The position numbers and the translations under genes are program-made. A stretch of 64,000 bases of DNA from Flabesymbios commensalis. Its lineage: Eukaryota > Annelida > Polychaeta > Terebellida > Flabelligeridae. The stretch is from the NCBI GenBank assembly GCA_964017125.1, contig OZ024908.1:60891521-60955520 (forward strand), written 5' to 3'. Every line of letters begins with the position of its first letter. Within the stretch, counting starts at the first letter, position 1. Positions 1 to 11,289 of the stretch are shown here, piece by piece. The notes under the pieces are model-generated. The model did no database searches, was not told the DNA's origin, and worked only from the letters and a program-made list of their open reading frames with translations.

Positions 1-89
1 CACCCACTACAAGTCGAGAATTGCGACAGCAATTCGCGGCTTGTAGTGGATGAAGATGACAATAGTAAACTCAGGCTTGAAAGGGTTAA
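1..89. mobile_element. F3 element cut by the window edge
   Basis: cacccactacaagtcgagaa ... tggatgaagatgacaatagt ... GGCTTGAAAGGGTTAA, matching the right part of 63390-63640. Confidence 0.85.
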
Positions 90-93
90 GCCC

Positions 94-349
94 AATACTC
101 TCACAATATGTTGAATTTATTTACCAATACTCTCACAATATGTTGAATTTATTTACCAATACTCTCACAATATGTTGAATTTATTTATCAATACTCTCAC
201 AATATGTTGAATTTATTTATCAATACTCTCACAATATGTTGAATTTATTTATCAATACTCTCACAATATGTTGAATTTATTTATCAATACTCTCACAATA
301 TGTTGAATTTATTTACCAATACTCTCACAATATGTTGAATTTATTTATT
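94..349. repeat. 32-bp minisatellite, eight copies
   Basis: The unit is aatactctcacaatatgttg followed by aatttatttacc. Copies start at 94, 126, 158, 190, 222, 254, 286 and 318 and are nearly identical (only c/t at the end of the unit varies). It begins four bases after the TTAA end of an F3 element. Confidence 0.95.
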
Positions 350-450
350 ACCAGTGTGGTACATTGAGGTGACGTGTAATTTACCTAACTAGCTGACATT
401 ATAAAATGCCTCGTTCCTAATAATACCTTGACATGGCTTTTCATAGGTTT

Positions 451-550
451 CCAGCAAACATGAGACGTCGACCCGATGCTGATTTAATGTTGGCCATCGT
501 CTGAGACACTGGTCCACCATTTGGCCGGCATTTGATCAACTTCATGGTTG
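451..550. mobile_element. Eroded H-family element
   Basis: The left arm CCAGCAAACATGAGACGTCG is clear, and the core gttggccatcgtctgagaca is present. The right arm is lost. Confidence 0.6.
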
Positions 551-596
551 AAGGAAATAGATCGGAACACTTTCTGTGTAATTCATTTATCCATTT

Positions 597-702
597 GAAT
601 GAATGAATGAATGGATAAATGAATGAATGAATGAATGAATGAATGAATGAATGAATGAATGAATGAATGAATCAAAGAATGAATCAATAAATGAATCAAT
701 GT
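597..702. repeat. (GAAT)n microsatellite
   Basis: Tetranucleotide array with a few variant units (gataa, caaag) at its ends. Confidence 0.95.
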
Positions 703-1390
703 GAAGTATGGGCAGGTGTAGGTGTAGTGTAGTAGAGTTGTTTTCGTCGTATCAAAGTAAGCTCATGTATAGAGTCGTGGGGTACACAGGCGCAAATACA
801 ATAAGAGCAATATTATTAATACCTCGCAATTCAATCTTACCATGTCAAAAATACACGCTAGATTCATATCTATCGCATCGTTGGATTGTAAAACTTGCGT
901 TACAAACAGTGACGATGGCTGAGATCACTAACATTTCATTCATACAAAAAATCTGCCAATTCTAGAAAAAAATCCTATATTTATAGCGGAATGGCAGGCT
1001 CCTTTGCACTTGTCAGATGCCTGTATGGATCGTCTGCTCAGACTTGACTGATCTGCCCATGTCTTTTGTACATGTGCAGGCCTAGAATCGGTATGTACCG
1101 GGGGCACCTCTACCAATTCTGTGTATATTTTATTCAGATATCGCCGCCTTTTAACTTACTGATGGACATAAAAACAGTAACCTCAAAAGAAGACAAAAAC
1201 CATCTTCCCGGCAGCGAGGCTCGGAAGATGTCAAATCCTCGCTTCTCGGCACAGAGCGCGAGACATTTTCTGAACTTTGTTTCAATGGTGTGCCCAAGCT
1301 TTCAGCATTCGCACAAATTCAAAAACAACACTGCAGCCACTGTATATGACATTGGAACAGCATTGGGACAATGTTCTCGGGATCTTACAT

Positions 1391-1628
1391 CCCAGCAAAC
1401 ACGAGATTTCGCCCAATGTCTGGTTCAATGGTGGTCCATCGTCTGTGATGCTGGCACAGCATTAAACCAACACAGTGGGTCAATATCTCGTTGGGATAAC
1501 GGAATTGAAGAGAACTTCAGACAACAAACGCAATACATTGACTTGAGGCTGAATAAATGTTGGTCGAGCGTTTTAGACGCTGTACCAACATTGAGCCAAC
1601 ATTTGGGTCGATGGCTTGTGCTTCCTGG
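1391..1628. mobile_element. Two adjacent H-family elements
   Basis: The first (1391-1496) has ends CCCAGCAAACACGAG and CTCGTTGGGA. The second (1551-1628) is a core plus right arm. A third weak core lies near 1341-1380. Together they make up most of a 220-codon open frame at 1066-1728, which I do not call a gene. Confidence 0.75.
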
Positions 1629-2119
1629 AATATATTCCACGTGTCAATCCGGTCCGTCAAGGTTGGTGGAGCTAGTTCCTGGTGATTACAAGCTAATTAT
1701 GGTCGGCAGGACTTACAAATGTATATAATCAGACTCTTTTTGATTTTGGTCTATTCTCCCGCCTGAAATGAATTATCTTGATTTGCAATCTGAAAAAAAT
1801 GGAAGTAGGCCTATCAAAAGTATTTTGAACGACACAAAATAGCATCGTTTTCCAAAAAAGCCCACAAGGGAGCTTGTTTATGCCGTGCAGTTTCTGTATT
1901 CCATATTGCCACAGAAAAGTTACATAATCATAATTATAATTAGACACGCGGTAGTCATTAACCATGATTTTATTTACTGCTGGCTATGGTGAAGGAAGAA
2001 CAGGCCTATTTTTAGTTGAGATACAATTTTATCAGCATAAATAATGCTCTTTTATAAACGTATTATTATAACTTTTCTACACTTGTTTAATCATCATTAC
2101 AGCAATAATTATTGTAGAT

Positions 2120-2300
2120 TTAACCGTCACAGCGTGGGGATCGAATTTAGACGTCTAAAGAGGATCGACTTTAGACGTCAGAATCTGACGTCTAAAGTCG
2201 ATCCCAGCACTGTAACTGTGTAAGAGTAAAAATATTTATAATAGTCGTAGACCCATAACACAGGTATTCAAATCAAGCGGAAAGAGCTAAATAATAATTT
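2120..2300. mobile_element. F1 element, diverged
   Basis: Opposite orientation to 2554-2768: ggatcgactttagacgtcag hairpin first, then gtagacccataacacaggta and agcggaaagagcta. The right end is eroded. Confidence 0.7.
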
Positions 2301-2553
2301 AAATAAAAAAATCTTATTATTGACATGCATGTTCAAAAAAAGAAATCGGGAATTTTGTCTTTATATCGCGCTTAACTTGTAAATGTGCAACACAAAAATT
2401 TAAAAACTTACGCAGTACTAGGCTATGGACATGTTTACATCATATGATCATATTAAGAAGCCAAAATAAAAATACTGATTTTTTGATGATTTTAGCCTAA
2501 TTGTGTCGCTTTAATAATGAGTAGAGCATCCGAACAATCTCTAGACTACTCTA

Positions 2554-2768
2554 TTAACCCTAGAGGCGCTAAACTATTTGTATATTGACCAAGAGACCAA
2601 AGGATATTTTCAATTTGAAATAATCACAAATATGTTAGGTAGCTCTTACCGCTTCATTGGAATACTAATGGCATTTAAAAAAAATGTCAATATAAATATT
2701 TTACTCTCACAGTGCGGGGTTCGACTTTAGACGTCAGAATATGACGTCTTTTGGACTGTAGGGGTTAA
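2554..2768. mobile_element. F1 element (TTAA-flanked)
   Basis: TTAACCCTAGAGGCGCT ... CTGTAGGGGTTAA. Internal gaccaaagg, tttcaatttgaaat, and near the right end a tagacgtcagaatatgacgt dyad. TTAA targets with CCC-type ends point to piggyBac-like mobilisation; this is inference. Confidence 0.82.
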
Positions 2769-3666
2769 TACAGTGCAGGCAGTCGTTGGTATGGGAATTA
2801 TTCGAGCTGTTATTACGCATCGTATAATAAAATACACAACAAAACAAAGTACATTCCGTCCCCTCACAAAGGGCACCTGGTAGAGAATGGTTGCCTAGAG
2901 GAAAATGGTGTGTATTTGATTATGTGATTCCTAGGAGCTAAGTAACTCCTCCATATTAATTAATTGCTATATAGTGTATAATGTTACGTCATCATTTTGA
3001 TTAGAGTGAGAAGGATAATGATTATAGTCGAACAGATTGGTCGTCATTAGATTTAATTGACATGCACATAACCACACCAATCCCAAGGTTAAAGGCCGAT
3101 TATCTTTTCGTGGTATTGTTGATAACAATCAATATAATTTATATATTGTATAATATTGTAAGAGCTGGTTGATTTTCCTCAGAAATGCATGATAAACGAT
3201 GGTAAGGGCTAGTTGAATTTCACTCTGGGCTAGAGCCCCCATCACCCCCCCCCCCCCCCATCCCCAAGGAAACACCAAAAACTAATCAATCTGGCCATCA
3301 GTCCATTTCAGTCCGAAATTACAGAATCCAAAATGGAAGAAATCTGTCATTCGTTTTATTTTATTTTAATAGTTCAATTTCGGACACTTCCTGTTATCAG
3401 AAATACACAAAATCATAAATACGAGAATACACCTACAGCTTAAATTTCCACCTAAAATAAAACAAATCCGTCCATCGGTTCGGACAATATCGTTGGACAA
3501 CTAAATTTGGTGGCCATTTTGGAAAATGGCCGCCAGGCCACGTGAGGTCAATATTTTTTTCACACAATGAATTCCTCAGGCATATTCAATACATTGTGAA
3601 ATTTAAAAACAATCTGCCATGCAAAAAACAGTAAACATCCACTCTAATGGGGGATGCTTAATAAAA

Positions 3667-3985
3667 AAATAGTCACACAACAGAACGTCTAGTAGATCAC
3701 AACCACAATATAGTCACACAGCAGAAATGAAATGAAATGAATGGGGTTTTAGGCCACCTTTGTGCACATATAGGCCAAGCTCGGCCAGGATAATCTCCTG
3801 AGGATGGTGAGATGAAGAAGAAGACGCTGCTCTCCAGACACAAGATTTGAAATTCGAGCCCTGGCGGTCTGAGGCCACAGCAGAACGACTATCAGATCAC
3901 AACCACAATAATTATAGTCATGATGGTCATGCAGTAGAGCGACCGTCAGATCACAGCCACAGCTAGTGTTTTTATCCCAGAATGC
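3667..3985. repeat. Three-copy ~48-bp repeat interrupted by a SINE
   Basis: Units around agatcacaaccacaatatag, atcagatcacaaccacaata and gtcagatcacagccacagct. The truncated SINE at 3727-3880 separates the first from the other two. Confidence 0.7.
3727..3880 (-). mobile_element. 5'-truncated copy of the two-headed SINE
   Basis: Tail and second head only (ggttttaggccacctttgtg ... gccctggcggtctgaggcca), flanked by short repeats cacagcagaa. It interrupts a three-copy ~48-bp repeat around agatcacaaccacaat that occupies 3667-3985. Confidence 0.75.
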
Positions 3986-4682
3986 TGTAGAAAACATAGC
4001 CTACCGGTACATTTATAGGTTTATGAATAAATTGATGCGGGTAATTTTGTTTGAAATGATTTCCAATAAAATATCCCAATAAAGCAGGGTGTGGCTGTAT
4101 TTCGGCGTGAAAGCATTCACGGAATCATCATGTCAGAGGGGAAAATAAAAGACAGAGATTTCGAGGGATGCTTACATTATCAACCCCCCCCCCCCCCCCC
4201 CAACACACAAAAAAACACATTCAGACCCTGCCTAACCAACAAACATATTAGGAAGAAACATTTTACTCGCACTGATGCGCAGAAAATACGACTTCCGGTA
4301 CACATAGGTAATTCGTGTGCTCATCTATTCTTCGGGAACGTGCTTACATAAATCAATAACTCGAATCAGATCGACGAGGTAGGCCTACATTGTCTGAACC
4401 ACTTTGGAAATTGGGCAGTGGGTGTCCACGGCAAAATAGCTGACACATTGGCAGGATTGGACTGGTTTAGAGCAACGTTGGCGTATACCTGGTCAAATAA
4501 TATCAGAGGGAAATACATAGTATGGGGTGTTGTGGCAACAGCGATCCGGCGTTGCGAAAATAAGTACATTGTACAATGCAACCCTAATGGATGAATATAC
4601 AACAGGGTCTTCAATCGATACAACGAGGAAGTAGACATTACCACCTTCCTTACATGGTGACATTGGTCGCCATTAACCCATA

Positions 4683-4791
4683 CCCAGCTAACACCAGGCA
4701 TTGATCCAATGTTGTTTTAATGTTGGGCCGACGTCGAAGACGGCGGGCCGACATCAAAACAACAGTGGGTCAATGCCTCGTGTTTGCTGGG
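4683..4791. mobile_element. H-family palindromic element, intact, TA-flanked
   Basis: 109 bp; ends CCCAGCTAACAC and GTGTTTGCTGGG, centre GACGTCGAAGACGGC. The arms agree on aggcattgatcca / tgggtcaatgcct. Flanking TA on both sides suggests a TA target duplication. It reads as a perfect stem of about 50 bp with few mismatches. Confidence 0.85.
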
Positions 4792-4824
4792 TACAGCGTT
4801 GAATTAGTGTTGCATGAAACGTGG

Positions 4825-5084
4825 AGATCAAATGGTTATTTTCAATTTAAAATTATCATAAATATCTTAGTTAGCTCTTTCCGCTTCATTTGAATACCTA
4901 CGTTATCAGGAGTTATGGGTCTACGGCCTTTAGAAATATTTTAACCCTCTCAGTGCGGGGGCCGCCTTTAAACGTCAGAAACAATCAATTCAAGAGGAAG
5001 CGGGTTTACCCGTTCAGCGCAGGGACCGTCCATAGACGCCAGGATCTCACGTCTACAAAGACGGCCCCGTGCGGAAAGGGTTAA
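4825..5084. mobile_element. F1 element joined to an F2-like element at a shared TTAA
   Basis: gagatcaaatggttattttc, tacctacgttatcaggagtt, then a double hairpin with cgcagggaccgtccatagac; it ends GGAAAGGGTTAA at 5081-5084, where the next element begins. Confidence 0.7.
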
Positions 5085-5276
5085 CCCATTAGCCGCCGGT
5101 CACGATTAAAATCGTTTTTAAATATTTTTATCAGTACATTATGCTGTGATACTGTGCGAGGTTCGTCTCGTGGTTTGTAGGTTAAAACACAGATATCGTA
5201 TTATTGTTTGTAATAAGATATCTGTGGGTTAAAAGACATGGCGTTTGCCTAACAAATTTGGCCACAAAATGGTTAA
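5081..5276. mobile_element. F2-like element
   Basis: TTAACCCATTAGCCGCCGG at the left, CAAAATGGTTAA at the right. The interior is diverged from other F2 copies and lacks the acttcaagtgagtg hairpin. Confidence 0.6.
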
Positions 5277-5347
5277 TTCAATAAAAACCCACCTACCACT
5301 TGCATTTAGATGTACATTAGACTGAAACGGGTCACACCATTCCATTC

Positions 5348-5901
5348 CCAGTAAACGCAAAACATTTGTATAACATGTGTGGAATGGTGGACCAACGTTG
5401 CATAAATGTTATGTAAATGTTTTGTGTTTGCGTATGCTGGGATTCGGCCTACGACTGTGTCAGCGTTATGGCAAAACAGATACAAGACATTGAATCAATG
5501 TTGAATTAACGTTGGCTCACCGTCTACGACGCTGGACTAGCGGTAAACCAACATTGATTCGACGTCTTGTGTCTTGCTGGGGAAATAGATGCTCGTGACC
5601 CAGATTCAGCTTCATTACACTTCGGCCACTGTCAAGCAAACACGTACGAGACTCGCCTAATGTCCCACCCCCCGCAAAGCACGAGCGGACAGCGCAACGT
5701 TGCCTCACTATTAGAACAACGTCTGAGACGTTGGCCAAACATTGGGCTAACGTGCTGTGGGTATAGCACTTGCTGACGTGCCCCCCTCTCCCCCGGAAAA
5801 ACACGAGGAGTTGACCGAATGTTGTTTCAATATTGGCCCATCGCCTACGGCGCTGGCCCAACATTAAAACAACATTCGGTCAACTCCTCGTGTTTACCGG
5901 G
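5348..5901. mobile_element. Cluster of four H-family elements
   Basis: Elements at 5348-5441 (aaaacatttgtataaca subfamily), 5483-5581, 5634-5761 (degraded) and 5792-5901. The last is nearly perfect: both arms carry gaggagttgaccgaatgttg, a version not seen in any other copy. Confidence 0.82.
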
Positions 5902-6059
5902 CCGCTGCCTGGTGTGCTGTTCTTCAGGATCTGATGGACGTGAGTGTGCAAATCGCGTGGATCATGACAAATGTTGGTGATCATGCTGGAAGGGGTCGTT
6001 TTTTCTGTAGGACACTATTTTATTTTGCCGGTAACCGGATAACGGCCTATTTCGCGGTC

Positions 6060-6500
6060 ATAGATAATTCACCAATTCCAGTCGGATTAGAAATTTGGTT
6101 CAAATCCCGGCCGGATGTTTTCATACAGCATGATAATATATCCCACTGGCTCCAAGTATAAAATATTCAGTGCTGTACATGGTACTGTGCAGTGTGCACT
6201 ATATAAAAAAGTCGTTCGATAGCAGCCACCATTGGGTACACGAGGTTATTGCGACTTTGAATCAATGTCTATGACATTCACTATACGTCGCAACAAGTTA
6301 CAACGTCGTCGCAACACGTTACACCGTCGTGTACCCATGTACCAGTGTCTGCATGGCTTTATTGTGTCGCGATATTACCTGAGATCGTACATACTACGAT
6401 CATGGAGATAGTAAAGGATGAGATAGTAAAGGAGGAGTTGAAATGGAGATAGTAAAGGCTTTACTATCTCCAAGCCACGATCTCTAAAATCACCCATCAA
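6060..6500. other. Stretch with no gene; small repeated motif
   Basis: The only structure noted is a triple ggagatagtaaagg motif with an inverted partner ctttactatctcc at 6402-6475, and gtacacgaggttattgcgac-like dyads near 6235-6345. Confidence 0.5.
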
Positions 6501-6723
6501 AGCGCTGACATAGCTTTGTTTAAACCATCGAGACCAAAGGGTTTTTTCAATTTGAAATCGTCAGATTCTAAAGTCAGAGAAAGACCGCAAAAATATGTTC
6601 TATTTATCCCCTCGCTCCTCGGTGAGAGTGCAATTTGATCATTCTCTGATAAACATCTGATATGTGCATACGTGTTCATGAGACACGACACGGATACAAT
6701 CACTGCTACAATCACAAGCTGTC

Positions 6724-6811
6724 AACCCAACAATGTTGATTTGATGTTGGTTCAGCGTCGAAGACGCTGGAGCAACATCAAATCAACATTGTTGGTCGAT
6801 GGCCTGCTTGG
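6724..6811. mobile_element. H-family element, core and arms
   Basis: caatgttgatttgatgttgg and its complement around ttcagcgtcgaagacgctgg; the outer ends are eroded. Other eroded cores lie at 7709-7784, 9690-9775 and 11495-11552. Confidence 0.75.
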
Positions 6812-7477
6812 AACCTTATACAGGGCTCCCTGACGTAAGGCGGGGGGGGGGGGGGGGCGATGCCATCTGAATCTAGGGGTACATCATTACCTGGATCACG
6901 TGTCATTACGCTGATGTGCAAAACGTTTTTGGAAAACACCTAATCTTTCTGAAAGAAACAGCATGTTCATGTCCCGCCTACTCGTGAAGATTAAGTATGC
7001 TGGAGATCCTTCGTATCCGTGAGGTAGTGTGCTCAGCTTCAGCCCTCTAAAATAGAATTTCATATCCAGTGTCTCATGGAAGATAGTGAAAAAAATGCGA
7101 GATGCTTTTGATAATTTTACGCAGAAGCAGTGCTTGATTCACATAGCACATACACATCACCTTTTTCTGTTGATTTAAATGAGAAGTACCCGCGTTTGAA
7201 TAAGGTTACTCTGGTAATTTAAACACACTAAACAAGATGTCACAATAAAATCACAGCATTTTTTTGAGAAGATTTGCCGTAACATAAAAAATGTATGCAT
7301 GGCTGATTTTGATATCAGATTTTAATTTTATATATTACACGAAATGTCCAATGATAGATAAAATACAACATTTCAATTACAAAACATTAGGATATATGAC
7401 AAGGATCAAGCTTATTCGTATTGTACGTGGAGATCACAGGAATCTAACAGCTGTATGTTGGTGACAATTATATATAC

Positions 7478-7554
7478 TGCTCTGCAAAGTCAAAACGTAG
7501 TATCTGCTCACTTGCAAAGTAAGCAGATACTGCCTTTTGACTTTGCATGGCAGT
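7478..7554. repeat. P-family hairpin
   Basis: ctgctctgcaaagtcaaaac ... ccttttgactttgcatggca around agtatctgctcacttgcaaa. Further copies: 27574-27646, 31003-31071 (one arm eroded), 47868-47926 (centre deleted) and 55343-55418. A variant with acaaaggcaaacagctgtaa is at 14966-15044. Confidence 0.8.
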
Positions 7555-8236
7555 ACATCACGCTCGTCCCCCAGCCACCACCAGCTGACCTTGAGCACGC
7601 GAGCGTAGTGGGAATAGTATAATGGGACATTATCCCATCACAGGGATCAAATACGTACATCATTATACACACGCGCGGCCAGCCGGACGTACGTGTGCCA
7701 TGCAAAGTCCAGGCGATCAACCCGGGTTGTTTTGATGTTGGGCCAACGTCTGCAGCGCTGGCACGACAACCCAGGGTGATTTCTAGGGTCAAGCTGACAT
7801 GTAAGAAGTACGGCATATCCCTCTTGAAATATATTTAAAATACTTTTACGAAAGGATGTGCCGTACAAGATGGTCTGACTGACAGTGCACGTCTACTTTT
7901 AGGAAATAACAATCCACAAAACAGAATACTTCTAAACTTAATGCTACATGCCTTTTAAAATCTACAAACTTATATAATGTTGTATTCACTGTACTATTGT
8001 ATGTTTTCTTAATAAATGAATGAAAATGAAATGAATGAATGTATAACTAGAAGTAAGTGTTTATCATGTAAAACACCCAAGAAGGCCCCCCCTCGCACTT
8101 TTCAAATAAAAGTTATACATTAAATATATTTTTACAAGATAATCAATTTGTACATGTATGTAATTATCAAGTAATATTATGAGGCAGAGGCTAGCAGCAT
8201 TAGGCTGACTGGGTGCTATTTTGACCACAAAAAATT

Positions 8237-9440
8237 AAAGATGGCTGCCAAGACCCGGATATTTTTCAGAATTTTCTGCAAAATTGATGCAGTCTAGGTA
8301 GGAATTAATACTAGCATACATTACGTTGAATATTGAGTGTATCAGATAAGCGGCTTTGAAGTTATCAGGGTGACAAGGTTCTAATTTGACAAAATAAGAA
8401 TAAAGATGGCCGCCATGACCTAGATATTTTCCCAAAATTTTTGAAAAATTGATGCAGTCCAGGAATTAATAATGCTATGCAGTATGTTGAATATTTAGTA
8501 TATCGGATAAGCGGCTTTGAAGTTAGCAGGGTGATAAGGTCATAATTTGACGAAAAAAATTAAAGATGGCTGCCATGACCCTGATATACTTCCAAACTTT
8601 CTGAAAAATTGTTGCAGGCTAGAAATTAATACTACTATGCAGTATTGTTAATATTGAGTACATCGGATAAGCGGCTTTGAAGTTATCAGGGTGACAAGAT
8701 CCTAATTTGAGGAAAAAAGATTAAAGATGGCCGCCATGACCCGAATATTTCCCCGAACTTTCTGAAAAATTGATGCAGCCTAGAAATTAATACTCGCATC
8801 CAGGATGTTGAACACAAAGTGAATCGAAAAAGCGGTTTGTAGATATCAGGGTGACAAGGTTCTAATTTGACGGGAAGAAGATTAAAGATGGCGGCCATGA
8901 CCCGGATATTTCCCCGAACTTTCTTAAAAATCGATGCAGATCAGGGTGACAAGGTTCTAATTTGACGGGGAGAAGATTAAAGATGGCGGCCATGACCCGG
9001 ATATTTCCCCGAACTTTTTTAAAAATCGATGCAGCTAGGCTAGGAATTAACACTAGATGTAGTATTTTAAATATTGAGTATATCGGATAAGCGGCTTTGA
9101 AGTTATCAGGGTGACAATGTTCTAATTTGACGAAAACAGATTAAAGATGGCCGCCATGACCCAGATATTTTCCCAAACTTTTTGAAAAATTGATGCAGTC
9201 TAGGAATTAATACTACTATGTAGTATGTTGAGCATTGAGTATATCGGATAAGCGGCTTTAAAGTTATCAGGGTGACAAGGACCTAATTTGACGAAAAAAG
9301 ATTAAAGATGGCCGCCATGACCCGGATATTTTCCCGAACTTTCTAAAAAATTGATGCAGCCTAGGAATTAATACTTGTATCCAGTATGTTTAACAGCAAA
9401 TGAATACAAAAAGCGGTTTTGTAAATATCAGGGTGACATG
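8237..9440. repeat. ~160-bp tandem satellite with a YY1-like motif in each unit
   Basis: Eight units, marked by attaaagatggccgccatga near 8236, 8403, 8564, 8724, 8886, 8979, 9135 and 9301; spacing is about 160-167 bp except one 93-bp deleted unit. Each unit also holds tgaaaaattgatgcag, ggaattaatact and atcggataagcggctttg. Minus-strand ORFs through it are repeats of each other and not genes. AAGATGGCCGCC matches the mammalian YY1 consensus; binding in this species is inference. Confidence 0.93.
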
Positions 9441-9987
9441 GTATAGAAAGTCCATGCGCGGCGCCGCCGCCGTTGCCACCGCCACCGGCGGCGGACGAAA
9501 CCGTACAAAAACAAAAAGCCTCCCCCTGGTAGGAGGAGCCTTAATTCACCAGTATTATATCTAATTTGCATTGTAAAATATCTATAGATTTGATGTTTAT
9601 TCCAATGTCGGATAATGTTCGCCTCCACTGATTTATTACCATTGCAGCAACAGTGTACGTTTAGGTTCAAGTCCTCCCCACGGACACAAATCATTAAACA
9701 CATTGTTGGATCAATGTCGGTCCAGCGTCTGCTACGCTGGCCCTACATTGACCCAACAATAGAACTACCACAGTGTGTGAGATTCTCCGTATTCCCCTTA
9801 TATTAGCACCGGTATTTCATCAATGTGATTGACGTCGACTCAACGTTGGCGTGAGGTTGTGTTCCCAGTGGTGGGATATTACTATTCTCTTATTACACGT
9901 TTCGCCTGCGAGTCATTATTCTGATGAAAAGACTGATTGCAAAGCGTCTGGAATATACTGACAGTCCGCACGACAGCAGGACCCGTA

Positions 9988-10085
9988 TTCTCGTACAGGT
10001 TACGATACACCGTAGGCTTCGGATTGGTCGAGATGGCAATATCGACAAATCCGAAGCCTACGGTGTATCGTAACTTGTACGACGA
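9988..10085. mobile_element. Hairpin element, gtaggcttcggattggtcga family, copy 1
   Basis: Arms gttacgatacaccgtaggct / agcctacggtgtatcgtaac surround tcggattggtcg. Its only relative in the window is at 58055-58153. Confidence 0.8.
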
Positions 10086-10341
10086 TGCGGGCCCAGTTTT
10101 TTTCTTGTTTCAGTCACATTTCCTGAGTTCCTGTCGCAATTCCCGCCTCAATATTAATAAAAACGGCACAATTTGATTGTCTAAAATGTCAGAGTAAAAG
10201 ATATTAAATCAAAGCCCAGAAAAAGTCCTGCTGGTATGACGGAATGTAGCATTTTTTTTATTTTTCCCAAAACCTGCTGCGGTGCAAAAAGTGACGGTGG
10301 ATGGATGTATAAGATGCTGTAACCAAGGCTACCTAACTACA

Positions 10342-10445
10342 GCCATTCCAGACATTAACCCAATGCAGTTTTCATGTTGGGCCAGCGTCTGCGACGCTGG
10401 CCCAACATGAAACCAATATGGGACCAATGTCTGGTGCTGACTGGG
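10342..10445. mobile_element. H-family element
   Basis: Core gttgggccagcgtctgcgac / gctggcccaacatg. The outer arms agree on ccagacatt / aatgtctgg and the right end is CTGACTGGG. Confidence 0.8.
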
Positions 10446-10517
10446 ATACGTGTGAACATCACGTCAATGCTATCCTCAATAGGCATCAATCCTCCCTGTG
10501 GAAATGTCCCTGTAGTA

Positions 10518-10975
10518 TTTAACACTTTAAGCCTGACTTTACATTGTCACCTTCATTCATCCACTACAAGTGGAGGAAGAAGATTTGAAGTGGGTGAAAA
10601 AGTAAAGAAAATTGCCATGTATTGGTAAACCAGTTTCATGGAAATATTCATTCTAAAACCCTTGGTTGTAGGAAAACGAAGTCTGTTTTCAGGGATGTAA
10701 AATGATGCTTTATTGCATCGTGAGGGCCTCACCCTTACAGTGCGGGGATCGACTTTAGTCGTCAGAATCTGACGTCTGTAGACGTCTGATTCTGACGACT
10801 AAAGACGACCCCAAACTGTCAGTGTAATTTTTTTATAATGATCGTAGACCCATAACAAATGTATTCAAATGAATCGGAAAGAGCTAAGTAAGACGTTTAT
10901 GATGATTTCAAATTGAAAAACACCCTTTAGTCTCCATGGTTTATACCAAATATTTCAGCGCTTTAAGGCACGACT
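10518..10975. mobile_element. F3 element directly followed by an F1 element
   Basis: F3 part (10518-10730): ccactacaagtggagg, accagtttcatgga, gcatcgtgaggg. F1 part (10730-10975): cccttacagtgcggggatcg, the tgacgtctgtagacgtctga hairpin, and ttcagcgctttaagg. F1 parts also occur at 6500-6640. Confidence 0.75.
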
Positions 10976-10982
10976 TATGAGA

Positions 10983-11285
10983 GGGACGTGGCACAATGGC
11001 TAGAGCGCGGAGCTCTGTCAATGTCTCTGCCTGCAGTGCGGTTTCAAATCCCGCTCGGTGCAGGATTTTCAGAGAAATATCTTATTTCTCCCCTCTCAAT
11101 ATTGGGGCATTGTTTCGATGTTGTGTCCTTTGGCGAGGCACTTAACCTTCAAATGCTCCACTTGACTCAGGTGAAAATGAGTACCTGGTAGGACAGAGAG
11201 CACAGTGTGTATGATAAGTTCATTGCGCCGAAAGGGCTGCAGGACTGTATGTTCTCCGTGGAGTCCGGGGGCAGATTCCACCAAC
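10983..11285 (+). mobile_element. tRNA-derived SINE, different family
   Basis: Starts GGACGTGGCACAATGGCTAG (box A) with GGTTTCAAATCC as box B about 45 nt further on, like a tRNA gene with a damaged anticodon arm. The body carries TTTGGCGAGGCACTTAACC and CAGGTGAAAATGAGTACCTG, which resemble SINE bodies widespread in marine deuterostomes. Only one copy is seen here. The length (about 300 bp) and the attached body rule out a functional tRNA gene. Confidence 0.75.
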
Positions 11286-11289
11286 TTTA

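Noticed and set aside
8235-9053. Three similar minus-strand ORFs that might be a small gene family
   Set aside because: They coincide with units of the ~160-bp satellite and break between units. Similarity follows DNA repeat identity, not codon positions.
10983-11060. Functional tRNA gene
   Set aside because: Box A and box B are present, but the anticodon arm does not fold well and the unit continues into a SINE body.
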